In this document: positions 1 to 7,678 of the stretch, in pieces
How positions within the stretch are numbered: the stretch's first letter is position 1
Layout of the letters: the number at the start of each line of letters is the position of its first letter
Source: Bacillus spongiae
GTDB taxonomy: Bacteria; Bacillota; Bacilli; Bacillales; Bacillaceae_K
Reading direction: 5' to 3'
Assembly: GCF_037120725.1 (NCBI RefSeq)
Contig: NZ_JBBAXC010000019.1
Coordinates: forward strand, 1-64,000
Length of the DNA stretch: 64,000 nt
Position numbers and translations under genes: made by a program
The notes under the pieces: model-generated
The model's database searches: none
What the model saw: only the letters and a program-made list of their open reading frames with translations
Told to the model about the DNA's origin: nothing

Positions 1-49
1 TAACTTTATTTTATCAGAAGTGGTCCTTATTTTAATTCAAAAATAAACA

Positions 50-95
50 AAGCCGGTGAAATTTTACTTATTGTAAAATTTCACCGGCTTTTTCA
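50..95 (+). terminator. Intrinsic terminator of a gene upstream of the window
   Basis: A perfect 18-bp stem (50-67 with 73-90) has a 5-nt TTATT loop and is followed by a T run. It reads rightwards, so it should end a plus-strand transcript that started before the window. Confidence 0.85.
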
Positions 96-100
96 TCTCA

Positions 101-138
101 GAGGTGGGTTTTGTCCCAGCCTCATTTTTTATAAAAAG
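101..138 (+). terminator. Possible second terminator-like hairpin
   Basis: GAGG-TGGG pairs with CCCA-CCTC around a short loop, with one bulge, and a T-rich tail follows. It lies just after the stronger terminator at 50-95 and may be a backup. Confidence 0.45.
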
Positions 139-215
139 AACGCTTCTCTAAATAATTTTTTGGCATTCATTTGTATCATCACTAGTTTAGTGTATTGTAT
201 TAAGACAAAGCTCTA

Positions 216-539
216 TTACTCAAAAGCATATCGATAGAGCCCTAAATATAACGGAAAAAGAAATATTAACCCAATACTCCGTGCCCATATAGGAACTTCT
301 TCATCGGTTGGATAAAATAGTGTAAATAGAATATCCCAAACTAATATGATGACAAAAGCCAACTTCCAAAAGGTTGAGTTGAGCATTTGAATATTTGTTA
401 CATACCCGAATAATCCTACCCAAGTAATAATGGAAAGGAAAAAATCAAACTTTAGAGAAGAAGTTTTATTTGCTTCTCTTCTGAAGGCAGCAATTGAAGC
501 TGTTCCAAGCAAGGCTAAATAGAACGTCCATAATGTCAT
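216..539 (-). CDS. Small hypothetical integral membrane protein (107 aa)
   Basis: I do not recognise this family. The 107-aa product is very hydrophobic, with about three to four predicted membrane spans (near residues 3-18, 32-48, 57-75 and 84-104) and short charged linkers, so it should sit in the cytoplasmic membrane. An AAGGGGAT ribosome site lies 8 nt before the ATG at 539. It is transcribed convergently towards the plus-strand terminators at 50-138 and stands alone. Its membrane topology and good ribosome site make a real gene likely; nothing suggests a function. Confidence 0.65.
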   Translation of the reverse strand: MTLWTFYLALLGTASIAAFRREANKTSSLKFDFFLSIITWVGLFGYVTNIQMLNSTFWKLAFVIILVWDILFTLFYPTDEEVPIWARSIGLIFLFPLYLGLYRYAFE

Positions 540-773
540 AGCAGTATCCCCTTTATTGTGAAATACTTTTATTATAAAGGGGAGTAATAACGACTACTAG
601 GGAAGAATGTGAGTTTAGTTTAGAATGAGATAAAGTGATTCATTAATTGTTAATAGTAATAATGAGAGTGGTTGAGGAGTTTGAATGACCAAAGAAGCGT
701 GTAAATAACCATCATCAGATTTTATGATACATTGAAAAATCGCCAGCTGCATCTTATAAAGGGAAATATGTGC

Positions 774-779
774 TATACT
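774..779 (+). promoter_or_regulatory. Extended -10 promoter element of lipL
   Basis: TATACT at 774-779 is preceded by TG one base upstream, an extended -10. It lies about 40 nt before the lipL start. No good -35 is visible, as expected for an extended -10 promoter. Confidence 0.5.
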
Positions 780-819
780 AATGAAACGATAATGCAGTGA
801 TGATAAGGGGCAAACAGCA

Positions 820-1665
820 ATGGATTCGAATAAACAAATGACATTACTACAGCAACAAAAGTGGCGAGTGATTGACCAAACGAGCTTAGGACCGATGTTC
901 GGTGCACTTCAGTCTTTTGCGATGGACGATACACTTTGTACTTCTGTGGGTGTAGGGGATTCAGCACCAACGGCAAGGGCATGGGTCCATCACGATACAA
1001 TTGTCCTAGGCATTACGGATACGAAACTTCCATATTTACAGAATGGTCTAGCTGAGCTAGAAAAAGAAGGCTACCAATACATCGTACGTAACTCAGGTGG
1101 CTTAGCTGTTGTTTTAGATGAAGGAGTGCTAAATATTTCACTTATTTTCCCAGATACGGAAAAAGGGATTGATATTGATCGTGGATATGATGCAATGCAT
1201 CAACTTATTGTATACATGTTCAAGGACTTTGCTGTAAATATTGAAGCAAAAGAAATTGTCGGCTCGTATTGCCCAGGGAGCTATGATTTAAGCATTAATG
1301 GACGTAAATTTGCAGGTATATCTCAACGTAGAGTTCGAGGTGGTGTTGCAGTTCAAGTTTATTTATGTGTAACAGGAAGCGGAAGTAAGCGTGCAGAAGT
1401 TATTCAACGCTTCTATGAAGAAGGAAGTAAAGGAATAAAGACCAAATTTGAATACCCTTCAATTCGTCCAGAAGTTATGGCTTCTTTAACAGAACTGCTA
1501 GGGGTAAAGTTAAGTATACAGGACGTCATGCTTCGCTTTCTCACAACATTAAAAAGTGTTAGTGAAATGCTACTGCCTACAACTCTAGAAGGAGAAGAAC
1601 TTGTCCTTTACGAGCAATACTATCATCGAGTAGTGGATCGTAATTCGAAAGCATTAACCATATAA
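820..1665 (+). CDS. lipL: Octanoyl-[GcvH]:protein N-octanoyltransferase LipL
   Basis: LipL moves octanoyl groups from GcvH to the E2 subunits of 2-oxoacid dehydrogenases during cytoplasmic lipoate synthesis. The 281 residues match the B. subtilis LipL (YwfL) length. The BPL/LplA fold signature RNSGGLAVV is near residue 90, and [18 protein letters not shown] carries the acyl-accepting Cys151 that separates LipL from true ligases. The gene stands alone, with the AAGGGGC ribosome site before the ATG and a terminator directly after the stop. In B. subtilis it also lies near pta and ywfO. LplA or LipM are the alternatives, but the Cys context and location favour LipL. Confidence 0.88.
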   Translation: MDSNKQMTLLQQQKWRVIDQTSLGPMFGALQSFAMDDTLCTSVGVGDSAPTARAWVHHDTIVLGITDTKLPYLQNGLAELEKEGYQYIVRNSGGLAVVLDEGVLNISLIFPDTEKGIDIDRGYDAMHQLIVYMFKDFAVNIEAKEIVGSYCPGSYDLSINGRKFAGISQRRVRGGVAVQVYLCVTGSGSKRAEVIQRFYEEGSKGIKTKFEYPSIRPEVMASLTELLGVKLSIQDVMLRFLTTLKSVSEMLLPTTLEGEELVLYEQYYHRVVDRNSKALTI

Positions 1666-1698
1666 AAAGGAAGCAGATATTTTTATCTACTTCCTTTT
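1665..1698. terminator. Bidirectional terminator between lipL and the BI-1 gene
   Basis: AAAAGGAAGCAGATA pairs with TATCTACTTCCTTTT with one G-U pair around a 4-nt T loop. A and T runs on both sides let it end both convergent transcripts. Confidence 0.8.
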
Positions 1699-1726
1699 CT
1701 CCTATTTACAGAATTCTTCGTTCCTT

Positions 1727-2362
1727 TTAGTCTCGTTCGGACAAGATATTAAAGATACGAAGAATACTTAGTAATAAGTTAATAAAGTTTAAGTATAAAC
1801 TTAATGCCATTAACGGAATCTCATCTAATGTCATACCGTATTGTTTCATTCGGTTAAAGTCATATAGAACAAACCCACTAAATACGAGAACACCAATAAA
1901 TGAAAATGCTAACATACCAGAGCTATTAATTGGCACGAAGATATTATAGATACTAATCACAATAAGTGCTAACAATGCAGCGAACAACATGCCTCTTAAG
2001 AAAGTTAAATCTCGTTTCGTTGTCGTAGCGTAAAGGGCAAGGCCTGTAAATACCGTAAAGGTCGTTCCTACTCCAAGAAGAACTAAATCAGCCCCCATAC
2101 TTTGTAAATAATAGTAAATGGCGGGGTACATTGTAATTCCTGAAATGAACGTAAAGGTATATAAAAAAGTATAGGAAATGGCCTTTTTTCTTCTCAAAAA
2201 GAAGGCAAACAATAGCATACCAATCTCGATAGCGACAAGTGGAAGAAAGAGAGCGGGAGGAACGAACATACCGGCAATCATACCGAGAACGGCAAAGGCT
2301 AATGAGACGGCAAATGCTCTTAATACAGCAGCAAGTGGTGCTTGAACGGCTTCTTGATACAT
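1727..2362 (-). CDS. BI-1 / YetJ family pH-sensitive calcium leak channel homologue
   Basis: The 211-aa product is a polytopic Bax inhibitor-1 family protein close to B. subtilis YetJ, a seven-span membrane protein with pH-gated calcium leak. It opens MYQEAVQAPL and has seven hydrophobic spans. The sixth span ends LYDFNRMK, giving Asp168, and the last is SLYLNFINLL. In YetJ the two spans carry the Asp171/Asp195 pair that opens and closes the pore. Here the first Asp is kept and the second is Asn192, encoded AAC. It is a single gene with the GAGGAGAATG ribosome site, convergent with lipL. Family is secure; channel behaviour may differ. Confidence 0.9.
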   Translation of the reverse strand: MYQEAVQAPLAAVLRAFAVSLAFAVLGMIAGMFVPPALFLPLVAIEIGMLLFAFFLRRKKAISYTFLYTFTFISGITMYPAIYYYLQSMGADLVLLGVGTTFTVFTGLALYATTTKRDLTFLRGMLFAALLALIVISIYNIFVPINSSGMLAFSFIGVLVFSGFVLYDFNRMKQYGMTLDEIPLMALSLYLNFINLLLSILRIFNILSERD

Positions 2363-2443
2363 TCAACATTCTCCTCAAATTATCATTTTTTTCTATATAT
2401 GAAATGATAACGTAATTATGATAAAAAATATAGAGTGAGTTTG

Positions 2444-2489
2444 TAAATATAAAAGAAGCTGATGAATTCATCAGCTTCTTTTATATTTA
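2444..2489 (-). terminator. Near loop-less 46-bp palindrome, probable rsfA terminator
   Basis: Both arms are perfectly complementary around a GAATTC centre at 2466/2467, flanked by A- and T-rich ends. It lies between the end of rsfA and the start of the BI-1 gene, both on the minus strand, so it most likely ends rsfA. Confidence 0.7.
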
Positions 2490-2558
2490 TATTTGAAGTA
2501 ATAACGTTACCACTTCTCATTCTTAACTCAAAGAGGGGAATGTTGAAATGGCCTCTTA

Positions 2559-3308
2559 TTACTCTGCCATTTTTTCTAAGTTCCCATTTCGGTCCATCTT
2601 GAACGTTGGGGTTTGACGATCCTCTTCATCGAATAATACGAGTTTACGAGCACGGTTCATAATTTGCATAAGTGTTTCGTAGTCTTCCTGCATTGTTACA
2701 GAATTTTTTTCGAGTTCATTTACCTTGATTTGTAACTCGTTTTTTTGCTGCTTATGTTCGGCTATTTCGTGCTTTAAGCGTTGGTTTTCACTTTTTAATA
2801 TATCTGTTTGATAATGTGAAGAGCCAAGATTTTGCAAGAATAGAATGACTTTTTCTAATGTCATATCTCCCTTTGTGTCAGAAGTTATATTACTTTCATC
2901 TACTAAATTAATTGGTTCAACGTACTCTTCCGCCTGCATGTCTAAGGAGAAATCTTGTGTCTCAGGCTTGATTTCAGCACTTGTCTCTACTTCCACCTCT
3001 AAAGCTTCAAGTTCAGCGAAGGACGGAGTCGGCGGTTGATAGAGTAGTTTTTTCTTGCCTCCTTGATCTTTTCCAAGGATACGTTGGCGTTGTTTTCGTT
3101 GCTTTTTTGCTAGTTGAAGAGCTTTTTCATATTGATGACGCACAACGGCATTCCAACGAAATCCGCATGCAGCAGATGTGCGATTCAATTTATCACCAAC
3201 TTCTTCAAAAGCATTTAATTGGGTACTTCCTTCTCTTACGTGTCTGAGAACTGTTTCCGCTAGCAGTAAGTCATTTTCTTCCGACCAAGCATCTTGTCTT
3301 GTTTTCAT
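2559..3308 (-). CDS. rsfA: Prespore-specific transcriptional regulator RsfA
   Basis: RsfA fine-tunes sigma-F dependent genes in the forespore. The N-terminal half (residues about 5-75) is a Myb/SANT-like DNA-binding domain with [19 protein letters not shown] and a basic stretch KKQRKQRQ. The C-terminal third (about 155-220) is a heptad-rich coiled coil, the RsfA family layout. The upstream ATG at 3323 has no ribosome site. The ATG at 3308 has GGGAG 8 nt before it, giving 249 aa against about 258 in B. subtilis. A sigma-F-like promoter precedes it. It is monocistronic and close to lipL as in B. subtilis. Confidence 0.88.
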   Translation of the reverse strand: MKTRQDAWSEENDLLLAETVLRHVREGSTQLNAFEEVGDKLNRTSAACGFRWNAVVRHQYEKALQLAKKQRKQRQRILGKDQGGKKKLLYQPPTPSFAELEALEVEVETSAEIKPETQDFSLDMQAEEYVEPINLVDESNITSDTKGDMTLEKVILFLQNLGSSHYQTDILKSENQRLKHEIAEHKQQKNELQIKVNELEKNSVTMQEDYETLMQIMNRARKLVLFDEEDRQTPTFKMDRNGNLEKMAE

Positions 3309-3346
3309 TAACTCATCTCCCATTTCTTAAGGATTTTTCTTATCAA

Positions 3347-3376
3347 CAGTTTGACCAGAGACGGGTTTTTTTATAC
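3347..3376 (-). promoter_or_regulatory. Candidate sigma-F promoter of rsfA
   Basis: Read on the minus strand, GTATA (3372-3376) is followed after exactly 15 nt by GGTCAAACTG (3347-3356). This fits the sigma-F pattern GYWTA-N15-GGNRANAMTW with two -10 mismatches. rsfA is a known sigma-F gene in B. subtilis. Confidence 0.55.
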
Positions 3377-3560
3377 CAATATTCGAAAATTCCTATTTTC
3401 TAGTAGTTTGGTTGGATAAAACTCATTTTTTTCGTTACGCACCATAAGATGGAACTTGCATTACCTTTCGATAAACTGTACAATTTCCTAAGTGAAGATA
3501 GATTAGTATGAAGGTCGTCGAGATCTTTTTTATTTTTTATAAAGAAAGGGTTGTTGTCAT

Positions 3561-3785
3561 ATGGCAAACGAATTTCGCGTTTGCGATGACTGTCAAGCCG
3601 TTAATTTAAAGACACTGATACCAAAGCTTAAGGAAATAGACTCATGTGCGTCTGTAGAAATTGGATGTCAATCCTATTGTGGTCCAGGTCGTAAAAAAAC
3701 TTTTGCTTTTGTAAATAATCGCCCCGTAGCGGCTTTGACAGAAGAAGAATTAATGGAGAAAGTGAAAAAGAAATTAAAGAAATAA
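3561..3785 (+). CDS. DUF1450 (YuzB-like) small cysteine-rich protein
   Basis: The 74-aa protein has a CDDCQ pair near residue 8, then CASVEIGC and SYCGPGRKK, five cysteines in the DUF1450 pattern with a thioredoxin-like fold. Proteins of this family are cytoplasmic and of unknown role; a redox or metal-binding function is possible but not shown. A GAAAGGG ribosome site precedes the ATG. It stands alone between divergent rsfA and ywfO and ends in a strong hairpin. Family assignment is firm, function unknown. Confidence 0.8.
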   Translation: MANEFRVCDDCQAVNLKTLIPKLKEIDSCASVEIGCQSYCGPGRKKTFAFVNNRPVAALTEEELMEKVKKKLKK

Positions 3786-3803
3786 TAATAAGTCAATAGA
3801 ATA

Positions 3804-3842
3804 ATCGCCTTCCCCAAAATGTTAGGGGAAGGTGATTTTTTA
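3804..3842 (+). terminator. Terminator after the DUF1450 gene
   Basis: ATCGCCTTCCCC pairs with GGGGAAGGTGAT around an 8-nt loop, followed by a T run. Confidence 0.85.
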
Positions 3843-4036
3843 TCTCTTGTTTTATCCGATAAAACAGATGTGTGAAGCTGTGTCGAAAAATTTTATATGA
3901 TGATCTAAGTTTCTATAATCAACAGCCTTTATCGTTGGACTTCGTATTTTATTCAATGTGGGTTGAGATGTATGATGAAGGAAAAATAGTTATAATAGAG
4001 TTAACAGAATCAACTTCAGTAGGAAGAGGGTTAACG

Positions 4037-5338
4037 ATGGAGTACGCAAAGCAAAAACTAGATGAAGAAAAAGTATTTAAAGACCCTGTTCATCGCTACA
4101 TTCATGTGCGTGATCGAGTGATATGGGATCTAATAGGAACAAGAGAGTTCCAGCGACTACGACGAATTAAACAGTTGGGCACGACTTATCTCACTTTTCA
4201 TGGTGCAGAGCATAGTCGCTTTAACCATTCATTAGGTGTTTATGAAGTTATTCGTCGAATTGTGGATGATGTTTTTGTTGGTCGACCTGAATGGAAACAG
4301 GAATTTCGTCTATTGTCTCTTTGTGCTGCTCTTCTTCATGATATTGGGCATGGTCCTTTTTCACATTCATTTGAAAAGGTTTTTTCCCTTGATCATGAAC
4401 AATTTACTCAGCGAATGATCTTAGAAAACACAGAAGTGAATTCAGTCCTACGTCGTGTAGATGAACAATTTCCTAAAAGAGTCGCAGAAATTATTGAAAA
4501 AACCTCTGAAAATAAGCTAGTGGTTAGTTTGATTTCTAGTCAAATTGATGCTGATCGAATGGATTATTTACAGCGTGACGCCTATTTTACGGGCGTAAGC
4601 TATGGTCATTTTGATATGGAAAGAATTCTCCGGGTTATGCGGCCTCGTGAAGATCAAGTCGTCATTAAACAAAGTGGTATGCATGCGGTTGAGGACTATA
4701 TCATGAGCCGCTACCAAATGTACTGGCAAGTTTATTTTCATCCTGTGACGAGAAGTGCGGAGGTTGTGTTAACAAAAATATTGCACCGTGCAAAATGGCT
4801 TTATCAAAATGACTATGCATTTGAACAAAGGCCAACTCATTTCTTTTCATTATTCCAAGAAGACATTAAACTAGAAGATTACATCCAACTGGACGAGGCC
4901 ATTATTCTTTATTACTTTCAAATGTGGCAAAACGAAAAGGATGATATATTACGAGACCTGTCAAATCGGTTTATGAATCGGAATTTATTTAAGTATGTAG
5001 AGTATGATCCAGCCAAGGAATATAAAAAAGCGATGGAACTTGAAAAGCTTTTTTACCAAATAGGAATTGATCCAGAATATTATTTGATTGTGGATTCATC
5101 TTCAGATTTACCTTATGATTTCTACCGCCCAGGGGAAGAAGAAGAAAGATTACCCATTCATTTATTGACCCCATCTGGAGAACTACAAGAGCTTTCAAGA
5201 AAATCACATATTGTAAGTGGGATATCTGGGAAGCGAAGAACTGACCATAAGCTTTATTTCCCACAAGATTTATTAAAAGATGATTCTTCTCATAAAAAAA
5301 TAAAAAAGCAAATACGTGAGATTTTAGATTTATCATAG
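4037..5338 (+). CDS. ywfO: HD-domain phosphohydrolase YwfO
   Basis: This is a dNTPase/SpoT-like HD superfamily hydrolase expected to act on nucleotide phosphates in the cytoplasm with divalent metal. Visible motifs are the N-terminal DPVHRYIHV, the histidine HSRFNHSLGVYE, the core LLHDIGHGPFSHSFE and the distal Asp in SQIDADRMDYLQRD. The open frame extends back to 3872, but the ATG at 4037 has GGAAGAGG upstream and gives 433 aa, the usual YwfO length, so the longer start is rejected. It heads a pair with ywgA, 28 nt away, as in B. subtilis. Confidence 0.88.
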   Translation: MEYAKQKLDEEKVFKDPVHRYIHVRDRVIWDLIGTREFQRLRRIKQLGTTYLTFHGAEHSRFNHSLGVYEVIRRIVDDVFVGRPEWKQEFRLLSLCAALLHDIGHGPFSHSFEKVFSLDHEQFTQRMILENTEVNSVLRRVDEQFPKRVAEIIEKTSENKLVVSLISSQIDADRMDYLQRDAYFTGVSYGHFDMERILRVMRPREDQVVIKQSGMHAVEDYIMSRYQMYWQVYFHPVTRSAEVVLTKILHRAKWLYQNDYAFEQRPTHFFSLFQEDIKLEDYIQLDEAIILYYFQMWQNEKDDILRDLSNRFMNRNLFKYVEYDPAKEYKKAMELEKLFYQIGIDPEYYLIVDSSSDLPYDFYRPGEEEERLPIHLLTPSGELQELSRKSHIVSGISGKRRTDHKLYFPQDLLKDDSSHKKIKKQIREILDLS

Positions 5339-5366
5339 AGTAGTTTAGAAGTAGGAGATGAATAAT

Positions 5367-5870
5367 GTGTTAAAAGATCATGCCAAAATACTAGGAGCGC
5401 TATTGTCTACTAGTGAAGTAGTTGGCCGAAAAAAGCTGCAAAAGATGATTTATATTTCGAAGAAACTATCGTTTCCTTTTCAAGAAAAATTCCAGTTTCA
5501 TTTTTATGGGCCTTACTCCGAAGAATTGACACAAAGAGTAGAAGAGCTTTGTGATATGGGCTTTGTCAAAGAAATGAAAGAGAAAAAAGGTGGATATTAT
5601 CAATATCGCTATACGGTCACAAAAGAAGGGCAAGACTTCTTAGAACACTATGAACAGGATATGCCCAAAATAGACAGGTGCTTCAATAACATGAATGAAA
5701 GGCCTTCCCGCTTTTTAGAGCTTGTTTCCACCGTATTATATTTTGATGAGCTTGGAAAAGAGGAAGTCATCGAGAAAGTATTTACGCTAAAGAGTAAGCA
5801 AAATTATACATTAGAAGAAATTGATGAAGCCTATGATTATATCCAATCGTTAAACAAGTTAAATGAATAA
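5367..5870 (+). CDS. ywgA: Conserved YwgA family protein
   Basis: YwgA is a conserved cytoplasmic protein of unknown function, encoded next to ywfO in many Bacilli. It carries GRKKLQKMIYI near residue 20 and FHFYGPYSEEL near residue 45, a pattern shared with winged-helix proteins of antitoxin-like type. An ATG at 5358 abuts the AGGAG site. The GTG at 5367 is 9 nt downstream of it and yields an N-terminus beginning LKDHAKIL, which resembles the B. subtilis protein, so it is preferred (167 aa). Partnership with the HD hydrolase YwfO is suggested by gene order only. Confidence 0.8.
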   Translation: MLKDHAKILGALLSTSEVVGRKKLQKMIYISKKLSFPFQEKFQFHFYGPYSEELTQRVEELCDMGFVKEMKEKKGGYYQYRYTVTKEGQDFLEHYEQDMPKIDRCFNNMNERPSRFLELVSTVLYFDELGKEEVIEKVFTLKSKQNYTLEEIDEAYDYIQSLNKLNE

Positions 5871-5900
5871 ATAAACCTCGTCTCAAGACGAGGTTTATTT
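5870..5900. terminator. Bidirectional terminator between ywgA and ywhB
   Basis: AATAAACCTCGTC pairs perfectly with GACGAGGTTTATT around TCAA, with A-rich and T-rich flanks. It serves both convergent genes. Confidence 0.88.
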
Positions 5901-5934
5901 ATTGTTATAGACAGTTGTAGAGCGCCGGAAAGAG

Positions 5935-6120
5935 TTACTTATCAGATAAACGCTTTCCACCAACAGCGTAGTGGTTTTTGCTCATCTCTTCGATGAAGAC
6001 GACAATGTTTTCTTCTGGGGCACCGGTCGTTTCACTAACTGCACCTGTGACTTTTTCTACTAGTGCTTTTTTTTGTTCTTCTGAACGACCTTCTAGCATT
6101 TTAACCGTTATGTATGGCAT
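5935..6120 (-). CDS. ywhB: 4-oxalocrotonate tautomerase family enzyme YwhB
   Basis: This is a small tautomerase whose amino-terminal proline, exposed after Met removal, is the general base. The mature sequence starts PYITVKMLEGRSEEQK, which places Pro exactly at position 2 when translation starts at the ATG at 6120; longer frames would bury it, so they are rejected. It is 61 aa, typical for hexameric 4-OT, and has an Arg (GRS) near residue 11. GGAGGAA lies 7 nt upstream. Substrate in Bacillus is unknown; a degradative role is not implied, since no catechol genes are nearby. Confidence 0.9.
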   Translation of the reverse strand: MPYITVKMLEGRSEEQKKALVEKVTGAVSETTGAPEENIVVFIEEMSKNHYAVGGKRLSDK

Positions 6121-6245
6121 TGATTCATTCCTCCAAACTTGAAAATTTGATACAATCAAAGTAAGTTGTTCAATACAAGTCTATTTATTTCATGGAAAGA
6201 ATTCAAGCAACGACAAATATTAATTATCTGAAGGAGTAGAAGGAT

Positions 6246-6920
6246 TTGGATTTTTTAGATAGCATTTTGCGATTTTCGCTAGAAGAATTACCGTTTATTG
6301 TCATTTCTCTAATTGTAGCCTTTACCATTCATGAGTTTGCTCATGCGTATACTGCTTATAAATTTGGTGATGATACGGCAGCAAAACAAGGAAGGCTAAC
6401 ATTAAATCCTGCACAGCATTTAGATCCGTTTGGAACCATACTGATTTTAATCGCAGGGTTTGGGTGGGCAAGACCTGTACCAGTTAATCGTTTTAATTTA
6501 AGTAGGCCACGATTACATAGTATTCTTGTATCATTAGCAGGACCGTTAAGTAACTTTCTAATTGCTTTCCTATCATACGGGATCTATTTAATTCTCGATA
6601 ACTTTGGTGGGGTTTCGCAATCGATGATGTTTTTTAGGAGTTTATTTGAAATCATGGGTTATCTTAACGTACTATTATTTGTTTTCAACCTATTGCCATT
6701 TCCTCCCCTTGATGGATATCGAATTATAGAGGACATCGTTCCGGCAAGGATAAGACCAATCTTAACGAAATATGAACAATATGGAATTTTACTATTTTTG
6801 ATTTTCATTATTACTCCACTAGATCAATATTTGATCTGGCCTTTTATAAATGGTGGAATATATATCGTATTTAGTGGTTTTTATAGCATTTATCACTTTA
6901 TTTTATTGCCTTTCCTATAA
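6246..6920 (+). CDS. ywhC: Site-2 protease family M50 membrane metalloprotease YwhC
   Basis: This is an intramembrane zinc metalloprotease of the S2P/M50 family. The zinc motif H29-E-F-A-H33 lies in the first membrane span and the third ligand Asp156 in NLLPFPPLDGYR. About five to six membrane spans are visible in 224 aa, and there is no PDZ or CBS domain, as in minimal members. It starts with TTG at 6246 after AAGGAGTAGAAGGA. It is followed by ywhD after 21 nt, the same order as in B. subtilis. Its natural substrate is unknown. Confidence 0.87.
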   Translation: MDFLDSILRFSLEELPFIVISLIVAFTIHEFAHAYTAYKFGDDTAAKQGRLTLNPAQHLDPFGTILILIAGFGWARPVPVNRFNLSRPRLHSILVSLAGPLSNFLIAFLSYGIYLILDNFGGVSQSMMFFRSLFEIMGYLNVLLFVFNLLPFPPLDGYRIIEDIVPARIRPILTKYEQYGILLFLIFIITPLDQYLIWPFINGGIYIVFSGFYSIYHFILLPFL

Positions 6921-6941
6921 AAATTCGAGGAGGAAATAGAT

Positions 6942-7451
6942 ATGGAAGAGAAGAAAAAGAAAAAAATGGGCTTTAATATTATAAAAGATGAACCGACAGA
7001 TGGCCACGGTGGATTTGGTGTGGGTTCGTTAACTTTGGAAAATATTTCACCTGTCTTTGTTGATGTTGAAGAGAAAGATGCCTTTATTGATATCGGCGCC
7101 ATGCATGCTCGAAGTACGGTCGAAAAGGGAATTAAGTTCACGACGAACCGCGAAGATTCCGAAGGAGGGAAAGCGTATTGGCTCGTGTGGGTAACGATAG
7201 ATCGCAAAGCCGAAGGCCCTTATTACGCTGGAGTTACAGCGTGTGAAATGGTAGTGAATCGTGAGAAAAGAAGAGGATATAAGCTGTTGCCAGATCACGT
7301 TAATAAGATGGATAAGTCGATGAAGAGGCATATTATGGTCGAACATATGGACGATAGCTCTAAAATAGTTTTAGCAGATTTTCTAAAAAATCATAATCAA
7401 GAGATTTGGGATTTATCAAGCGAACAATTAAAAAAGGCACTAGCAATATAA
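6942..7451 (+). CDS. ywhD: Conserved YwhD family protein
   Basis: The 169-aa soluble protein matches YwhD in length, content and position behind ywhC. It starts with a lysine-rich stretch (EEKKKKKMGFNIIKDEPTDG) and contains a conserved core GAMHARSTVEKGIKF around residue 45. No membrane span or signal is seen. An excellent GAGGAGG ribosome site lies just upstream. It probably shares the ywhC transcript. Function is unknown, and a link to the neighbouring membrane protease is inference only. Confidence 0.82.
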   Translation: MEEKKKKKMGFNIIKDEPTDGHGGFGVGSLTLENISPVFVDVEEKDAFIDIGAMHARSTVEKGIKFTTNREDSEGGKAYWLVWVTIDRKAEGPYYAGVTACEMVVNREKRRGYKLLPDHVNKMDKSMKRHIMVEHMDDSSKIVLADFLKNHNQEIWDLSSEQLKKALAI

Positions 7452-7579
7452 TTCCTATATTTGGAAAAAGAGTGAACAAAGTATGACATTTATTTGAAAG
7501 CTTCGTTCACATCTTGCTCACGCTTAAGAAACAAAGTAAACTAAAAGCACATCAGCACAGATGTAAAGCTAGGACATTG

Positions 7580-7622
7580 AAAACCTCGGGTTCCGCACAA
7601 ACCCGAGGTTTTCTTTTTTTAT
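7580..7622. terminator. Bidirectional terminator between ywhD and pbpG
   Basis: AAAACCTCGGGTT pairs with AACCCGAGGTTTT around a 7-nt loop, followed by TTCTTTTTTT on the plus strand. It lies between convergent ywhD and pbpG. Confidence 0.85.
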
Positions 7623-7678
7623 TTTAATCATTCACCAGAACGAATTGTTTAAACATACCTACCTATAAGTGGTTTTGA

